Assembly: GCA_937951625.1 (NCBI GenBank)
Contig: CALFBP010000060.1
Span: 1-64,000, forward strand
Direction: 5' to 3'
Origin: an uncultured Thermoguttaceae bacterium
Lineage (GTDB): Bacteria; Planctomycetota; Planctomycetia; Pirellulales; Thermoguttaceae
DNA length: 64,000 nt
Shown here: piece by piece, positions 18,551-27,830 of the stretch
How positions within the stretch are numbered: the first letter of the stretch is position 1
Layout: every line of letters begins with the position of its first letter
Notes under the pieces: generated by a model
Database searches by the model: none
Seen by the model: only the letters and a program-made list of their open reading frames with translations
Told to the model about the DNA's origin: nothing
Position numbers and translations under genes: made by a program

Positions 18551-19743
18551 GGCTGGGAGTCCTTAAAACGAAACGACGACACGATCCTAGCCACTGCGGA
18601 CAAGGCGCGGGCCGCCGCCCGGCCAGCCGCTTGTGCTGGTTGATACAAACCGGCCAGCAGGCGCGAAGCAAGGGGAAAGCGGTACCCCTTCTGCCGGGCA
18701 AAACGGACGATTTCGCGTTGGAGCGGGTCGCGGCTCGCGAGCACCCTGCCCATGTATGCCTTGCGCCGGCGGCGATAGACCTCCAGATCAAACACCTTCG
18801 CGTAGCGGTCCAACAGACCGGCGATCTCCAGCGTGAGCTGGGTGCGCAGACATTTGAAGCACGCCGAGCAGTTTTTCTCGCCCTGGAGGGAGACGCAAAC
18901 GTCGAGCGCGGCGTATGACTCGGGGATCTCCGCCACGCGCAGCGTCTTCTCCACCCGTGTGTACTCCCCGCCCACGGAAATCGTGTCTAGCGAGTCAGTG
19001 GAAAGCAAGGGCAAGGCGACCGCGTCGCAATAGGCCATGTCACGAGCAGGACCAACATAGGCATTGACCCACGAGAGACCCGAGGCGTACAGGTAGCGTC
19101 CAATCCCGTTCTGAAGCAATAGCGGCACTGAGGCGTTCCGCGGCGTGTGGGTCTGTTGAAAGCTGAAGGGCTTATAAAACTCGCTCAGGTTCGAGTTGAC
19201 CGCGATAAGCGGAAGACCGATGCGTTCGGCCACGGCCTCGACGCGCGCGAGCCGCTGGCGGAAGAGGCGTTCGCCGCCCTCACCGTGGGACCCCACGTTG
19301 TTGAACAACAGGTGCGTCACCTCGAGCTCCGTGGATGTTTGGGCATAGTAATAGTCGGCCAGCACGCACCAGGAGTCGATGCCCGCGGAAAAACCCGTCG
19401 CAACGCCAGGCGCGCGGGGCGCGGCCGACGGGACCACCTCCGCCGCATGGACGCGGATCCGTTTCAAGGACGGAATCACCATCTGCAAGATGCGCTGATA
19501 CGCACTCGAAAGGGCATGATACAGCCTTTCCGAGACGGTTCCCTCGGCGTGCAGTTCCTCGCCGCGGGCCATAGCCGGGATCAGTAGGGCCAGCAGCGGG
19601 CCGTCCGATCGGTCCGTCAAAAAGGCCGCGTAGGCCTGGTCCACGCGATACCATAAAACTTTTTCGCCCAGCGAGCCAACGACCCGCACCGAGTAAACGG
19701 CCTCGCCGCCTTGCCGGACGATTTCAGGTCTGGAAATACGCAT
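18547..19743 (-). CDS. PP-loop (N-type ATP pyrophosphatase) superfamily protein in a polysaccharide cluster
   Basis: 'GVATGFSAGIDSWCVLADYYY' is a variant of the SGGxDS PP-loop; the later 'CVSLQGEKNCSACFKCLRTQLTLE' is a CxxCxxC cluster as in QueC-like proteins. Confidence 0.65.
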   Translation of the reverse strand: MRISRPEIVRQGGEAVYSVRVVGSLGEKVLWYRVDQAYAAFLTDRSDGPLLALLIPAMARGEELHAEGTVSERLYHALSSAYQRILQMVIPSLKRIRVHAAEVVPSAAPRAPGVATGFSAGIDSWCVLADYYYAQTSTELEVTHLLFNNVGSHGEGGERLFRQRLARVEAVAERIGLPLIAVNSNLSEFYKPFSFQQTHTPRNASVPLLLQNGIGRYLYASGLSWVNAYVGPARDMAYCDAVALPLLSTDSLDTISVGGEYTRVEKTLRVAEIPESYAALDVCVSLQGEKNCSACFKCLRTQLTLEIAGLLDRYAKVFDLEVYRRRRKAYMGRVLASRDPLQREIVRFARQKGYRFPLASRLLAGLYQPAQAAGRAAARALSAVARIVSSFRFKDSQP

Positions 19744-20926
19744 GAGATTTCCCCGGCGGGCCGACGATGTTTGCAGGTCCAGCGTTCGAGCGCGCGGTCA
19801 GGATCTCGCGCAGGGTATTCATCTCTTGTTCCAAGGTAAACATGGTTCGCGCGCGTTCCCAAGCGTGTTTTCCCATTTGGCTTCGCAATTCGGGCGAGTT
19901 GGCCAGACGCACCAGCGCGTTGGCGTGGCCCCGTAAATCGCCTGGCTCGACGAGGATGCCATCTTGCTCATGCTCAACGATTTCGGGAAGCGACCCGCTC
20001 CGTCCCGTAACGATGGGCAGCCCCATGGCCATGGCCTCCACGATCGAAACTCCGAAGGCCTCCTCTTGGTGCGTCTTCGGCCCGAGGCGATGGTGCGCGG
20101 TAAAGATGTCGGCCTGCTGCAATAGGTGCTCTACGGTGGATGCGTTCACGGCCCCTAGGAGTTCTATGCGATCGGAGAACGGTGAGCGGGCCTTCAATCG
20201 GCGGCAGGCCCTCCACAAGGGGCCGTCGCCAGCGAGGACCAAGCGGCCTCGCAGCCCCTGGCGGCAGGCCAGGTCGAAAGCCTGGATCAGGAGGTCTGGC
20301 CCTTTACAATCGATAAGCCTGCCCACGCAAACCAGCGTGCATTCTTCTTTCGACTCGTGGACCCGCGGCTCGGGAGGAACCGTGACGCCCAAGTATTTCA
20401 CATCAATCCGTTCCTCGGGGATGCCGATCGATGTCAACCGGCGCTTGGTGGCGAGCGAATTGGCGATGAAACTGACGTTGGGGGGCAAGGCCCGAACCCG
20501 ACCGATGTAGTTGCGAGCATGCGTCGGCCGACCGTTGTCGCCTCGATGGTCCCACGTGACGTCGTATCCGTGACAATGGACCACCACCGGCTTAGCGCAG
20601 CGCACCCAGGCTTCGTGGTAGCGCACCGCCGTGGTCAAAAAATGCACCAACACGCAATCGATCGAGTGGCGCGCGATCAGCGATTCGATCGCCGCACCTC
20701 GGAGCCGATTCCACGGCGAATCGCCGAGCAAACCAAGCGCGCCGACCACTTGGGACCACAGGGGCGGGACGGGCAGGACGTGGACCGGCAACCCCGATGC
20801 CGCCGCCGTGGGCGCGGGCCGGTCGGCAGCGATGAGCGTCAAGTCCGGGCCCAGACCTCGGGCCATGCGCCGCATCCACTCATGCGACGGGCTGTCCAAA
20901 TCGCGAGCTAAAAATAAGACTCGCAT
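19724..20926 (-). CDS. Glycosyltransferase family 4
   Basis: 'LVCVGRLIDCKGPDLLIQAFDLA', 'LVLAGDGPLW', 'EEAFGVSIVEAMAMGLPIVTGRSGSLPEIVEHEQDGILVEPGD' are classic GT4. ATG at 20926. Confidence 0.93.
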   Translation of the reverse strand: MRVLFLARDLDSPSHEWMRRMARGLGPDLTLIAADRPAPTAAASGLPVHVLPVPPLWSQVVGALGLLGDSPWNRLRGAAIESLIARHSIDCVLVHFLTTAVRYHEAWVRCAKPVVVHCHGYDVTWDHRGDNGRPTHARNYIGRVRALPPNVSFIANSLATKRRLTSIGIPEERIDVKYLGVTVPPEPRVHESKEECTLVCVGRLIDCKGPDLLIQAFDLACRQGLRGRLVLAGDGPLWRACRRLKARSPFSDRIELLGAVNASTVEHLLQQADIFTAHHRLGPKTHQEEAFGVSIVEAMAMGLPIVTGRSGSLPEIVEHEQDGILVEPGDLRGHANALVRLANSPELRSQMGKHAWERARTMFTLEQEMNTLREILTARSNAGPANIVGPPGKSHAYFQT

Positions 20927-21057
20927 CCACCGCCTCAAAGCTCTCGGAGAAGCGAAAGGGAGGGCAAACGCGCCGAAAGGCCAGGCCGCACCCGAACTTC
21001 GGCCGTTTGTTCCCTCTTGGCCCAAAAGCCTTACTGTCTTGCACCATGCATATTGGA

Positions 21058-21984
21058 TTATCTCGTGTGCGACTGGATCCACTCCCGGGCCAGGGCGCCA
21101 AACGCCACTGCCGCCTCCCGCTCCTCGATTCGCCTCGCGGCGCTCACCGTCGGCGCGTTGTCAAGCAGGCGGGGCAGTTCTTCCGTCCTTTCGGCCAAAA
21201 TCCCGTTGCCGTACCGTTCCTGGAACGCGCGGAGCTTCTCGTCCCAGGGCAGGGCGACGTAGGGAATCCCCAAGCCAAAGGCGATGATCGCGCCGTGCAA
21301 ACGGGAGCAGACAACGAGGCGGGCTGGTCGGTAGCATTGATCGAGAATGTCCATCAACCCGAAGCGGGGCCGCTGGACGTTATCGGTTCGAACCACCGGC
21401 CAACCGGACCGCCGGAGTGCCCTCCAAATGGCCTCCGACTCGGCAACGGGAACCGCATCGTGGGCCGCCAAAAGGATGGTCTTCCGCTCCGGCGCGAGGG
21501 ATGCAGCGAACTGGTCCGCCCAAACCACGGTGGGGCAAATTCCCACGTGGACATCCGGCCTCCCAAAGTGGTTTGCCGTCAGCTCGTCCCGCACATGGAT
21601 CAGATCGCAGCGATCGAACACGTCGCGGACCACGCCGCGATCCACACACGGATTGTTCTCGCCGCGGGGAAAGCACCCGCCGATTCCCCAGGCGATCATC
21701 GGCAAGCGGCAATGCTGCCGCAGATCGCTCCAGAAGGGGTTGAACACTCGGTGCAGAAGGCCGGCGCCGCCAATGATCGCGGCGCGATACCGCCGGTTAA
21801 TGAACTCGAAATCGACCGGGACCCGATGAACATTCCACGTGTCCGGTTGGAAACCGAGCATCTGCTGGATGCCAAGCACTGGCGTGTAATTGCCGATGTT
21901 GTCGACCGCGGAGTAGAACTGGATCACCGGCGACCGCACACGCCGCAGAACAGCAGGGAGACGAGAGAGGTCATGAAACCGCAC
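21058..21984 (-). CDS. Polysaccharide pyruvyl transferase family protein
   Basis: 'NIGNYTPVLGIQQML', 'AAIIGGAGLLH', 'MIAWGIGG', 'RLVVCSRLHGAIIAFGLGIPYVALPWDEKLRAF'. Start uncertain: GTG at 21984 proposed, ORF track ATG at 22104. Confidence 0.85.
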   Translation of the reverse strand: MRFHDLSRLPAVLRRVRSPVIQFYSAVDNIGNYTPVLGIQQMLGFQPDTWNVHRVPVDFEFINRRYRAAIIGGAGLLHRVFNPFWSDLRQHCRLPMIAWGIGGCFPRGENNPCVDRGVVRDVFDRCDLIHVRDELTANHFGRPDVHVGICPTVVWADQFAASLAPERKTILLAAHDAVPVAESEAIWRALRRSGWPVVRTDNVQRPRFGLMDILDQCYRPARLVVCSRLHGAIIAFGLGIPYVALPWDEKLRAFQERYGNGILAERTEELPRLLDNAPTVSAARRIEEREAAVAFGALAREWIQSHTR

Positions 21985-22115
21985 ACGCCGGTCGAGGAGG
22001 CCCCACCAGCCCCCAACCCTAGCTCGATCGCCCACGCAAGATGCCCTCCTCCTGAAGGCCCCTCGGCCCCGCACGCTGCCGGGCGGCCGTGTCCTTCCCC
22101 ACACTGGCGGCGGGC

Positions 22116-22159
22116 ATTATATTGGCCGCATCCTGCGTTGACAACACAGAGTTGTCAAC
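22116..22159 (-). promoter_or_regulatory. Candidate minus-strand promoter with a 9-bp perfect dyad over its -35
   Basis: Minus strand: TTGTCA (22144-22139), 17-nt spacer, TATAAT (22121-22116). Dyad GTTGACAAC-acaga-GTTGTCAAC at 22137-22159. Lies between divergent genes. Confidence 0.55.
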
Positions 22160-22380
22160 ACAAAGTTCATAACACGGACCAGCCCGATCGTTGGTATCGC
22201 GGCAAGGTTCGCCGATGCGGAAAGCTGCGTATTGTTCACGAGTTCTCGGCTTGGGGGCGAGCCTTGGCCACTCCGCGTGCCTTGTCAGGGCCGCGGCGAT
22301 GCACGCAATGGCTTTTGGCCGCGGTAGCTAGAAGGCTGCGGGGTGGGCCCTGTTGCAACGCTGAAGGATTGCGTTCTTCC

Positions 22381-23358
22381 ATGCCCGAACACGGTTCTTC
22401 CCGACGGGTGAGGTTGCCGGGTTCCTTCTGGGGAATCACCGCGTATTTCAATCCCTCGCGGTACGCCAACAAGCGGACGAATTACCGCTTGTTCCGCCAG
22501 TCGTTGAAGCCGCAGGGATTGCCTCTGGTCGCCGTCGAGTTGGTTCACGACCAGGGCCCCTTCGAGTTGGAGGAGGGCGATGCGGAAATTCTCGTGCAGC
22601 GCCGTGGCGGGGACGTGATGTGGCAAAAGGAGCGGTTGCTCAACGTCGCCTTGGAGCACTTGCCAGCCGACTGCGATAAGGTCGTACTTCTGGACGCGGA
22701 TACGCTGTTTCAAAATCGGCATTGGGTGACCGATACGGCCGAACTCCTCGAGCAATATACCTTCGTGCAACCGTTCTCCTACTTTTTCTGGCTCGGGCCA
22801 GAATGCACCGCCGCGCCGGCTCGGGCATCGGTCAAGGCCAGCGTCGGTTATTGTTCGGTTCACGGCCTGAACATCCGTAGCGGTGTTCCCGGCGCCGCGT
22901 TGGCGGCGCGGCGTAGCGTGTTTCAGACCTTCGGGATTTACGACCGCATGATCCTCGGAGGCGGCGATCGTATCTTGATCAGCGCCGCCCTGGGCATCGA
23001 TCCCGCCGACAACCCTCACATCGACGCCCATTCGGCCAGTCTGTTGGACGACGCCCGCCAGTGGTGCCGGGCAGTCGGCGCGGCCGGCCAGCAGAGTTTG
23101 GGTTATACGGAGGGCAATTTATTCCACCTTTGGCACGGATCCTTTCGTAATCGACGCTATGGCAGGCGAGTCCGCCTCTTGGCCGACTTTGACGTTCGCA
23201 ACGACATTCGCGTTGATGATCAAGGGGCCTGGGCCTGGGCCTCCAACAAGCCTCGCCTTCATGCCGCCGTCCGCCGGTATTTCGAGCTTCGCAACGAGCA
23301 AGGCGGGGCGGCCGCAGTTTGGTGGAGGCGATGGGTCCGGTCCTTTCTGAAGCGGTAA
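22381..23358 (+). CDS. GT-A type glycosyltransferase-like protein
   Basis: 'NPSRYANKRTNYRLFRQSL...CDKVVLLDADTLFQNRHWVTDTAELLEQY', with a DxD-type 'LDADT'. The ORF track extends upstream over the divergent gene; ATG at 22381 is the plausible start. Confidence 0.75.
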   Translation: MPEHGSSRRVRLPGSFWGITAYFNPSRYANKRTNYRLFRQSLKPQGLPLVAVELVHDQGPFELEEGDAEILVQRRGGDVMWQKERLLNVALEHLPADCDKVVLLDADTLFQNRHWVTDTAELLEQYTFVQPFSYFFWLGPECTAAPARASVKASVGYCSVHGLNIRSGVPGAALAARRSVFQTFGIYDRMILGGGDRILISAALGIDPADNPHIDAHSASLLDDARQWCRAVGAAGQQSLGYTEGNLFHLWHGSFRNRRYGRRVRLLADFDVRNDIRVDDQGAWAWASNKPRLHAAVRRYFELRNEQGGAAAVWWRRWVRSFLKR

Positions 23359-23567
23359 TCCGTAGCACTTCGTAAAGCGCCGAACTCGGGCTTCAGCCGC
23401 CATGCCATTCACAAGACACCGCTGACCGTCGCGCATTCGGCCCCCCCCACTTGTGGCTATTACTAATTCAGTAATGATTGGTTACATTCATCACTCTACA
23501 AGCGTGGTACAGTAGAAGCGCTGGAGCAAAGAAACCATGGCGGCAATCCCAATCGGAAAGGCTTGCT

Positions 23568-24161
23568 ATGGACAACCGAGAATTGCTGCGGACTTTGTCG
23601 GGTTGCCGGTTTTATCGGCGGTATCTCGAGGCCCAGCAAGCGGGAATATCGCCTTCCCACGAACCCACAATCCTAGCCATTCCGCCGCGGCAACAGAAAC
23701 GCCGTCGCGCACGGCGGTTGTACCGGAAATATAGCGCGGTGGTGGGAATCCTGCTGGGAGTTGGCGTGGTGCTGATTATCACGCCTTTGTGGCTTGCGCA
23801 CCCGCCCTACGGCAAAGCGTTTCTGTTGAGCCTGCCGCCGATGCTGATCTGTGCTTTAAGTTGGATGGCTGGGGTGTGGTGGGCGTGGGACAAGGATCGA
23901 ATCATCTTCCTTGCAGTAACCATTGGTGTTACGCCGGCCCGACTGTTTCTCGGTTTGGCGTGGGCGTGGATGGTGCTTTCGATTCCCGACCTCCCTTGTT
24001 TTGCCTTCGTGCTGGGCTTGATGTGGCACTGGCTGGTTTTTGCCATCCCTGAATTCGGAATGGCCTACGAGCTGAGTCAGCCCCCCCCAATTCACAACCC
24101 ATCACTCTCCTCACGAGATGCAATTCGTTCCGTGTGTGAAGCGAATGGTGAAAAGATCTAA
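23568..24161 (+). CDS. Hypothetical membrane protein
   Basis: ORF with several hydrophobic segments ('VVGILLGVGVVLIITPLWLA', 'AFLLSLPPMLICALSWMAGVWWAW', 'IIFLAVTIGVTPARLFLGLAWAWMVL'). ATG at 23568. Confidence 0.5.
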   Translation: MDNRELLRTLSGCRFYRRYLEAQQAGISPSHEPTILAIPPRQQKRRRARRLYRKYSAVVGILLGVGVVLIITPLWLAHPPYGKAFLLSLPPMLICALSWMAGVWWAWDKDRIIFLAVTIGVTPARLFLGLAWAWMVLSIPDLPCFAFVLGLMWHWLVFAIPEFGMAYELSQPPPIHNPSLSSRDAIRSVCEANGEKI

Positions 24162-24352
24162 CCCACACTGAGAAAAACACTTACCAAACATCTCGATTTC
24201 TCTCCGCGTGAGGTTGAGGTGATTGCGCGGCTCGTGGAGGCCGTCGGCCGACTGAGGTCCGGTAACGGTTCGGTTGCTGCCCGCATTCTGATTGGCAGGC
24301 GCAAAGAGTTGCTTGCTTCCAATGCCGCCGTAGTCTAAAATTGTCCGATAAC

Positions 24353-24412
24353 ATGCCGAATGGTGAAAGTTTCGCCATCACCAGGCACGGCAAAAAAATG
24401 TTTCCTCTCTGA
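24353..24412 (+). pseudogene. Phd/YefM-type antitoxin remnant
   Basis: 'MPNGESFAITRHGKKMFPL*' matches the Phd/YefM core GExFxITRHGKPVA; truncated with no complete antitoxin or toxin ORF. Confidence 0.4.
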
Positions 24413-24588
24413 GTAGAGATTGTTTTGGGGGCGAAGGTTGTCGAAGCGTTGACGAACGAGCGGCGTCGTCCGGGCAGGTCGTGGTAGTCGCTTTCGTCCC
24501 GTGCCGTGTTGTCTGCGTGCAGGTAGCGGAATCTGCCTCCAGAAGTTTTTCCGGCGTGTGACGGTGAAGCGCGTGCCGCTCGTCGTGT

Positions 24589-26049
24589 ATGTCCAGCGAC
24601 CAAATCATCCCTGACGCCTTCGACGACCTGTCTCCCCAGGAGGTCCGAGTCCCGTCCACCGGGCAAGCGGCGTGTCCGGCCTGTGGCCAGATCGGCCAGG
24701 CGGCGTTGGTCTCGCCCCTAGGGGCGACCGGCGAGGTTCCGAGCCATCGCTTGCGGCGGCCTTGGTTGCATGGGGAACCGTGGGACGCGGAGCCAGCGGC
24801 GATCATCGACGAATTGCGTCGGGTCCTGTTCGCGTTGGAACGCGATCTGGTCGGGTTCCGACCCTTGTTGATTCAGTCGCTATACGCCCTTCTGACGCGG
24901 GAGAACTTGCTCATCTTCAGTCCGGCCGGTACGGCAAAGACCTTCTTTGCCGCCTCGATTTTTGGCCGGATTCGGGGGGCTCGGGTGTTTGATACCCAAA
25001 TGTCGAAGGGGACCCTGGCCGAGGAACTGTTTGGTTCGATCGACACCGGGCAGTTGAAACGAGGGCGGATTGTCCATAACACGCGAGGAACCTTGGTCGA
25101 TGCCGACTTGGCATTCATCGACGAGTTTTTCGACGCCAACGACATGGTATTGCGTGCCTTATTGGGGGTGTTCAACGAACGCGTGTTCAAGAAAGGCTCG
25201 CAGCTCGAACACTGCCCGCTTCATACCGGCATTGCCGCGGCCAATTATTTGCGGGCTACCGAGGTCACGGAGGCGGTGTTGGATCGCTTTCTGTTTCGGG
25301 CCTACATCACCCCGGATTACAGCGCGTTGACTTTGTTGGGTATCGATCAGGCGTTCGGGCGGCATTATGGCCGGCATGAGGCGCCCGCAGAGGACGAACA
25401 AATCCCATTGCAGCATATCGCCTTTCTGGCCGACATCGTGCGTGGTTTGGTCCCCGAGCGGCGGATCGAAGCCCCGGCGAGCGTCTTGTTCCTGAAGAAC
25501 ATGGTGCTCAATCGCTACCGGGAGCTGATCGGCCAGGCTTGCGAGGCGGCGAAAAAGCGGGCCTTGTACATCAGCCCTCGGACTTATGCCAAGGCGCGGA
25601 TCGTGCTCAATGCCGCGGCATTGATTCGCGGGCGAAGTCAGGTGACCTCGGACGATCTCGCCCAGCTCCGCTATGCGGTCACCACCGTGGGCGGTTGGGA
25701 AGAGCAAGCCGCATGTTTCGACAAGGCGTTGAATGAGACGCTCGTGAGAATCCGTCCTGCCGATCTGGAGCACATCGACCAGCTCGTGGCGGCCCGCGAC
25801 CTTGCCGATCACGTGATGGCCCGTGTCAAAAACGGTGAGCCGATTCCTTGTACGAGTTTTGTCCAACGAATCCTGCGGTTTTTCGGGCTGCTAAGCGCCG
25901 GTGATGTGACTTTCGATCATGTGCGCCGGTTCGTCGACGGCATCAAGCCGCAGGACGAACAGGTCAAGACGCTGAAACTCGAAGTGCTGCGTTGGATTCA
26001 GGACTTGGCCCGCCGCGTGGATCGCATGGCTCACGAGCCCCTGGCCTAG
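24589..26049 (+). CDS. MoxR/RavA-family AAA+ ATPase
   Basis: Walker A 'SPAGTAKT', 'GTLVDADLAFIDEFFDANDMVLRALLGVFNER' (Walker B and sensor region), 'TGIAAANYLRATEVTEAVLDRFLFRAYI'. Confidence 0.92.
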   Translation: MSSDQIIPDAFDDLSPQEVRVPSTGQAACPACGQIGQAALVSPLGATGEVPSHRLRRPWLHGEPWDAEPAAIIDELRRVLFALERDLVGFRPLLIQSLYALLTRENLLIFSPAGTAKTFFAASIFGRIRGARVFDTQMSKGTLAEELFGSIDTGQLKRGRIVHNTRGTLVDADLAFIDEFFDANDMVLRALLGVFNERVFKKGSQLEHCPLHTGIAAANYLRATEVTEAVLDRFLFRAYITPDYSALTLLGIDQAFGRHYGRHEAPAEDEQIPLQHIAFLADIVRGLVPERRIEAPASVLFLKNMVLNRYRELIGQACEAAKKRALYISPRTYAKARIVLNAAALIRGRSQVTSDDLAQLRYAVTTVGGWEEQAACFDKALNETLVRIRPADLEHIDQLVAARDLADHVMARVKNGEPIPCTSFVQRILRFFGLLSAGDVTFDHVRRFVDGIKPQDEQVKTLKLEVLRWIQDLARRVDRMAHEPLA

Positions 26050-26051
26050 AC

Positions 26052-27533
26052 GTGGACTCTCCCGACCTCGTCCGGTATCTGGCTGAATTTGATCTGAAGC
26101 TCTCCGACGTGGCGCCTCCTCAGGTCGCGATGTTCGTGGCGGCGCGAAATGCGGCGGGCTACGTGCGTGGGCTGGAGGTTCCCATGGGGACGCGTCGCCG
26201 CGACCAGGAAGGGGCGAGCTTGGCCGAGCGTCCCACCGAGCAAACCCTCGACCTCACCGCTTACGATGGCGAAATCAGCGACTCGCCTCTGCCCGCCGAC
26301 GAAATGGATGTGAGTCTCATCCACAGTGTCGAGGACCTCGCGCACATCTTTCCCGTCCAATGGCTCCTGGAAGACATTCACCGCGACCTTTTCTGGGCCA
26401 AACTGGCGCAGGGCGAGCTGTTGATGCCCCTGTGGCAACGCCCCGCGGATCAGCCCCGCGATTCGACCGAGTCGACGGCGCGGCGGGAGGTGGTGCGGGA
26501 AGAGGCGGAATCCTTCACCCTCAGGCAACATGCCTATGTCCTTCTGGACACTTCGAGCACGATGCAGGACCACGATCGGCGGGGCACCATCGCCCGGGGG
26601 CTGGCCCTGGAATTTCTTCGGGCGGGCCACCAGCAGCGAGCCCAACTCCACCTCCGTCCTTTCACCGCCGAGGCCGGTCCCAGGCTCTCCGGCGTCAGCC
26701 GAGAGGAATTTCGCGCCATCGTCCAAGCAGTGATCGACTTACCCAATGTCGGTCAGACCCGAATCCAAACCGCGCTCGAGCAAGCCGTGCGCGACATCCG
26801 CGAAGGAGGGCCGTGTCTGGGGGCCAGCATCCTTTTGATCACCGATGGCATTTCCCGACTGGGCAAGTGCCCCCTGGCCGACGAAACCTTGCACACCTTC
26901 ATCCTCGGCGACTTGTTCGAGGACCGGTCTGAGGCGGGAACGATCGCCACGCTGAAACAGTGGAGCGACACGTTCCACCGCATTTGGCTCGCCCGCTTCG
27001 CCGAGATTCTCGCGCCCACCTGGGCCGATTGTCAGGCAGCGGCGGCGGTGTTGCAGAAGGCCGTCGAAGCCGGCGCCGCCGATGGTCCGGGGCCCGAGCT
27101 GGCACGGCTCGAAAGGCTATTGGAAAACGTCACGTTCTTGGTCCGCGAGTTCCGCCACTCGCTTGACAAACACAGCCCCGTGCCGCCGGAACTTCCCGAA
27201 ATCGAAAAACGCTTGAAAAATCTCGAGGTCATGTTCCGGGTGCTCGGGGCGCAGGCCTCCGAGGGCCGACTCAATACCAAAGCCAACAGTCCTCCGGGCC
27301 CCCGGCCTGCCAACGCGGTTGCCGATGCCCAACCGCCAGCCGAGGGGCACTTACCCTCTTGGCGTTTCTGGCGAAGCGGCAGTCTCGCGCATCGCGGAGC
27401 AGATGCCTGGCGTTGGCTTTGGCTGCTTTGGAAACACTTGGCGGGCATCATCATTGCGGTATTCGGCAAACTTCGCCGAGCATGGCGGAGGCTCCGCGCG
27501 GGGCGTCCGTTGGCTCGGCGGCGGCAAAGGTAA
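26052..27533 (+). CDS. VWA-domain protein paired with MoxR, with a predicted C-terminal TM/Arg-rich tail
   Basis: MIDAS-like 'AYVLLDTSSTMQDHDRRGTIARGLALEFL' and 'GASILLITDGISRLG'. GTG start 2 nt after the MoxR stop. C-terminus 'AWRWLWLLWKHLAGIIIAVFGKLRRAWRRLRAGRPLARRRQR'. Confidence 0.88.
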   Translation: MDSPDLVRYLAEFDLKLSDVAPPQVAMFVAARNAAGYVRGLEVPMGTRRRDQEGASLAERPTEQTLDLTAYDGEISDSPLPADEMDVSLIHSVEDLAHIFPVQWLLEDIHRDLFWAKLAQGELLMPLWQRPADQPRDSTESTARREVVREEAESFTLRQHAYVLLDTSSTMQDHDRRGTIARGLALEFLRAGHQQRAQLHLRPFTAEAGPRLSGVSREEFRAIVQAVIDLPNVGQTRIQTALEQAVRDIREGGPCLGASILLITDGISRLGKCPLADETLHTFILGDLFEDRSEAGTIATLKQWSDTFHRIWLARFAEILAPTWADCQAAAAVLQKAVEAGAADGPGPELARLERLLENVTFLVREFRHSLDKHSPVPPELPEIEKRLKNLEVMFRVLGAQASEGRLNTKANSPPGPRPANAVADAQPPAEGHLPSWRFWRSGSLAHRGADAWRWLWLLWKHLAGIIIAVFGKLRRAWRRLRAGRPLARRRQR

Positions 27534-27830
27534 GATTATTTTGTTTGGGCAGCAGCGGCCAACACGGCCCGGCCCCTCGCAGCCCCGGAAAAGTGAATTT
27601 TGAAAACGCGATCAGCCCCGGCGTGTGCCACGGGAGTCGATGTTCGCAGCAATTCTGGTTGTTGGCAGCTCCTCCAAAGGATAACCTAGATTATTTGCAC
27701 AGTTTGGCGAAGGCGGGCCGCTAAGCAGGCGGGCTCGCTTTGCAACAGGTCTTCAAGCCTGCTTCCCGCAACCGGAATGCGCGAAGGATGGCAGGGCGAA
27801 AAAGGTTGGTGGAGACGAGGGGTCGGAAGA

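Noticed and set aside
21007-22380. N-terminal half of the 783-aa plus ORF ending at 23358
   Set aside because: This part is antisense to the polysaccharide pyruvyl transferase; the real glycosyltransferase begins at the ATG at 22381.
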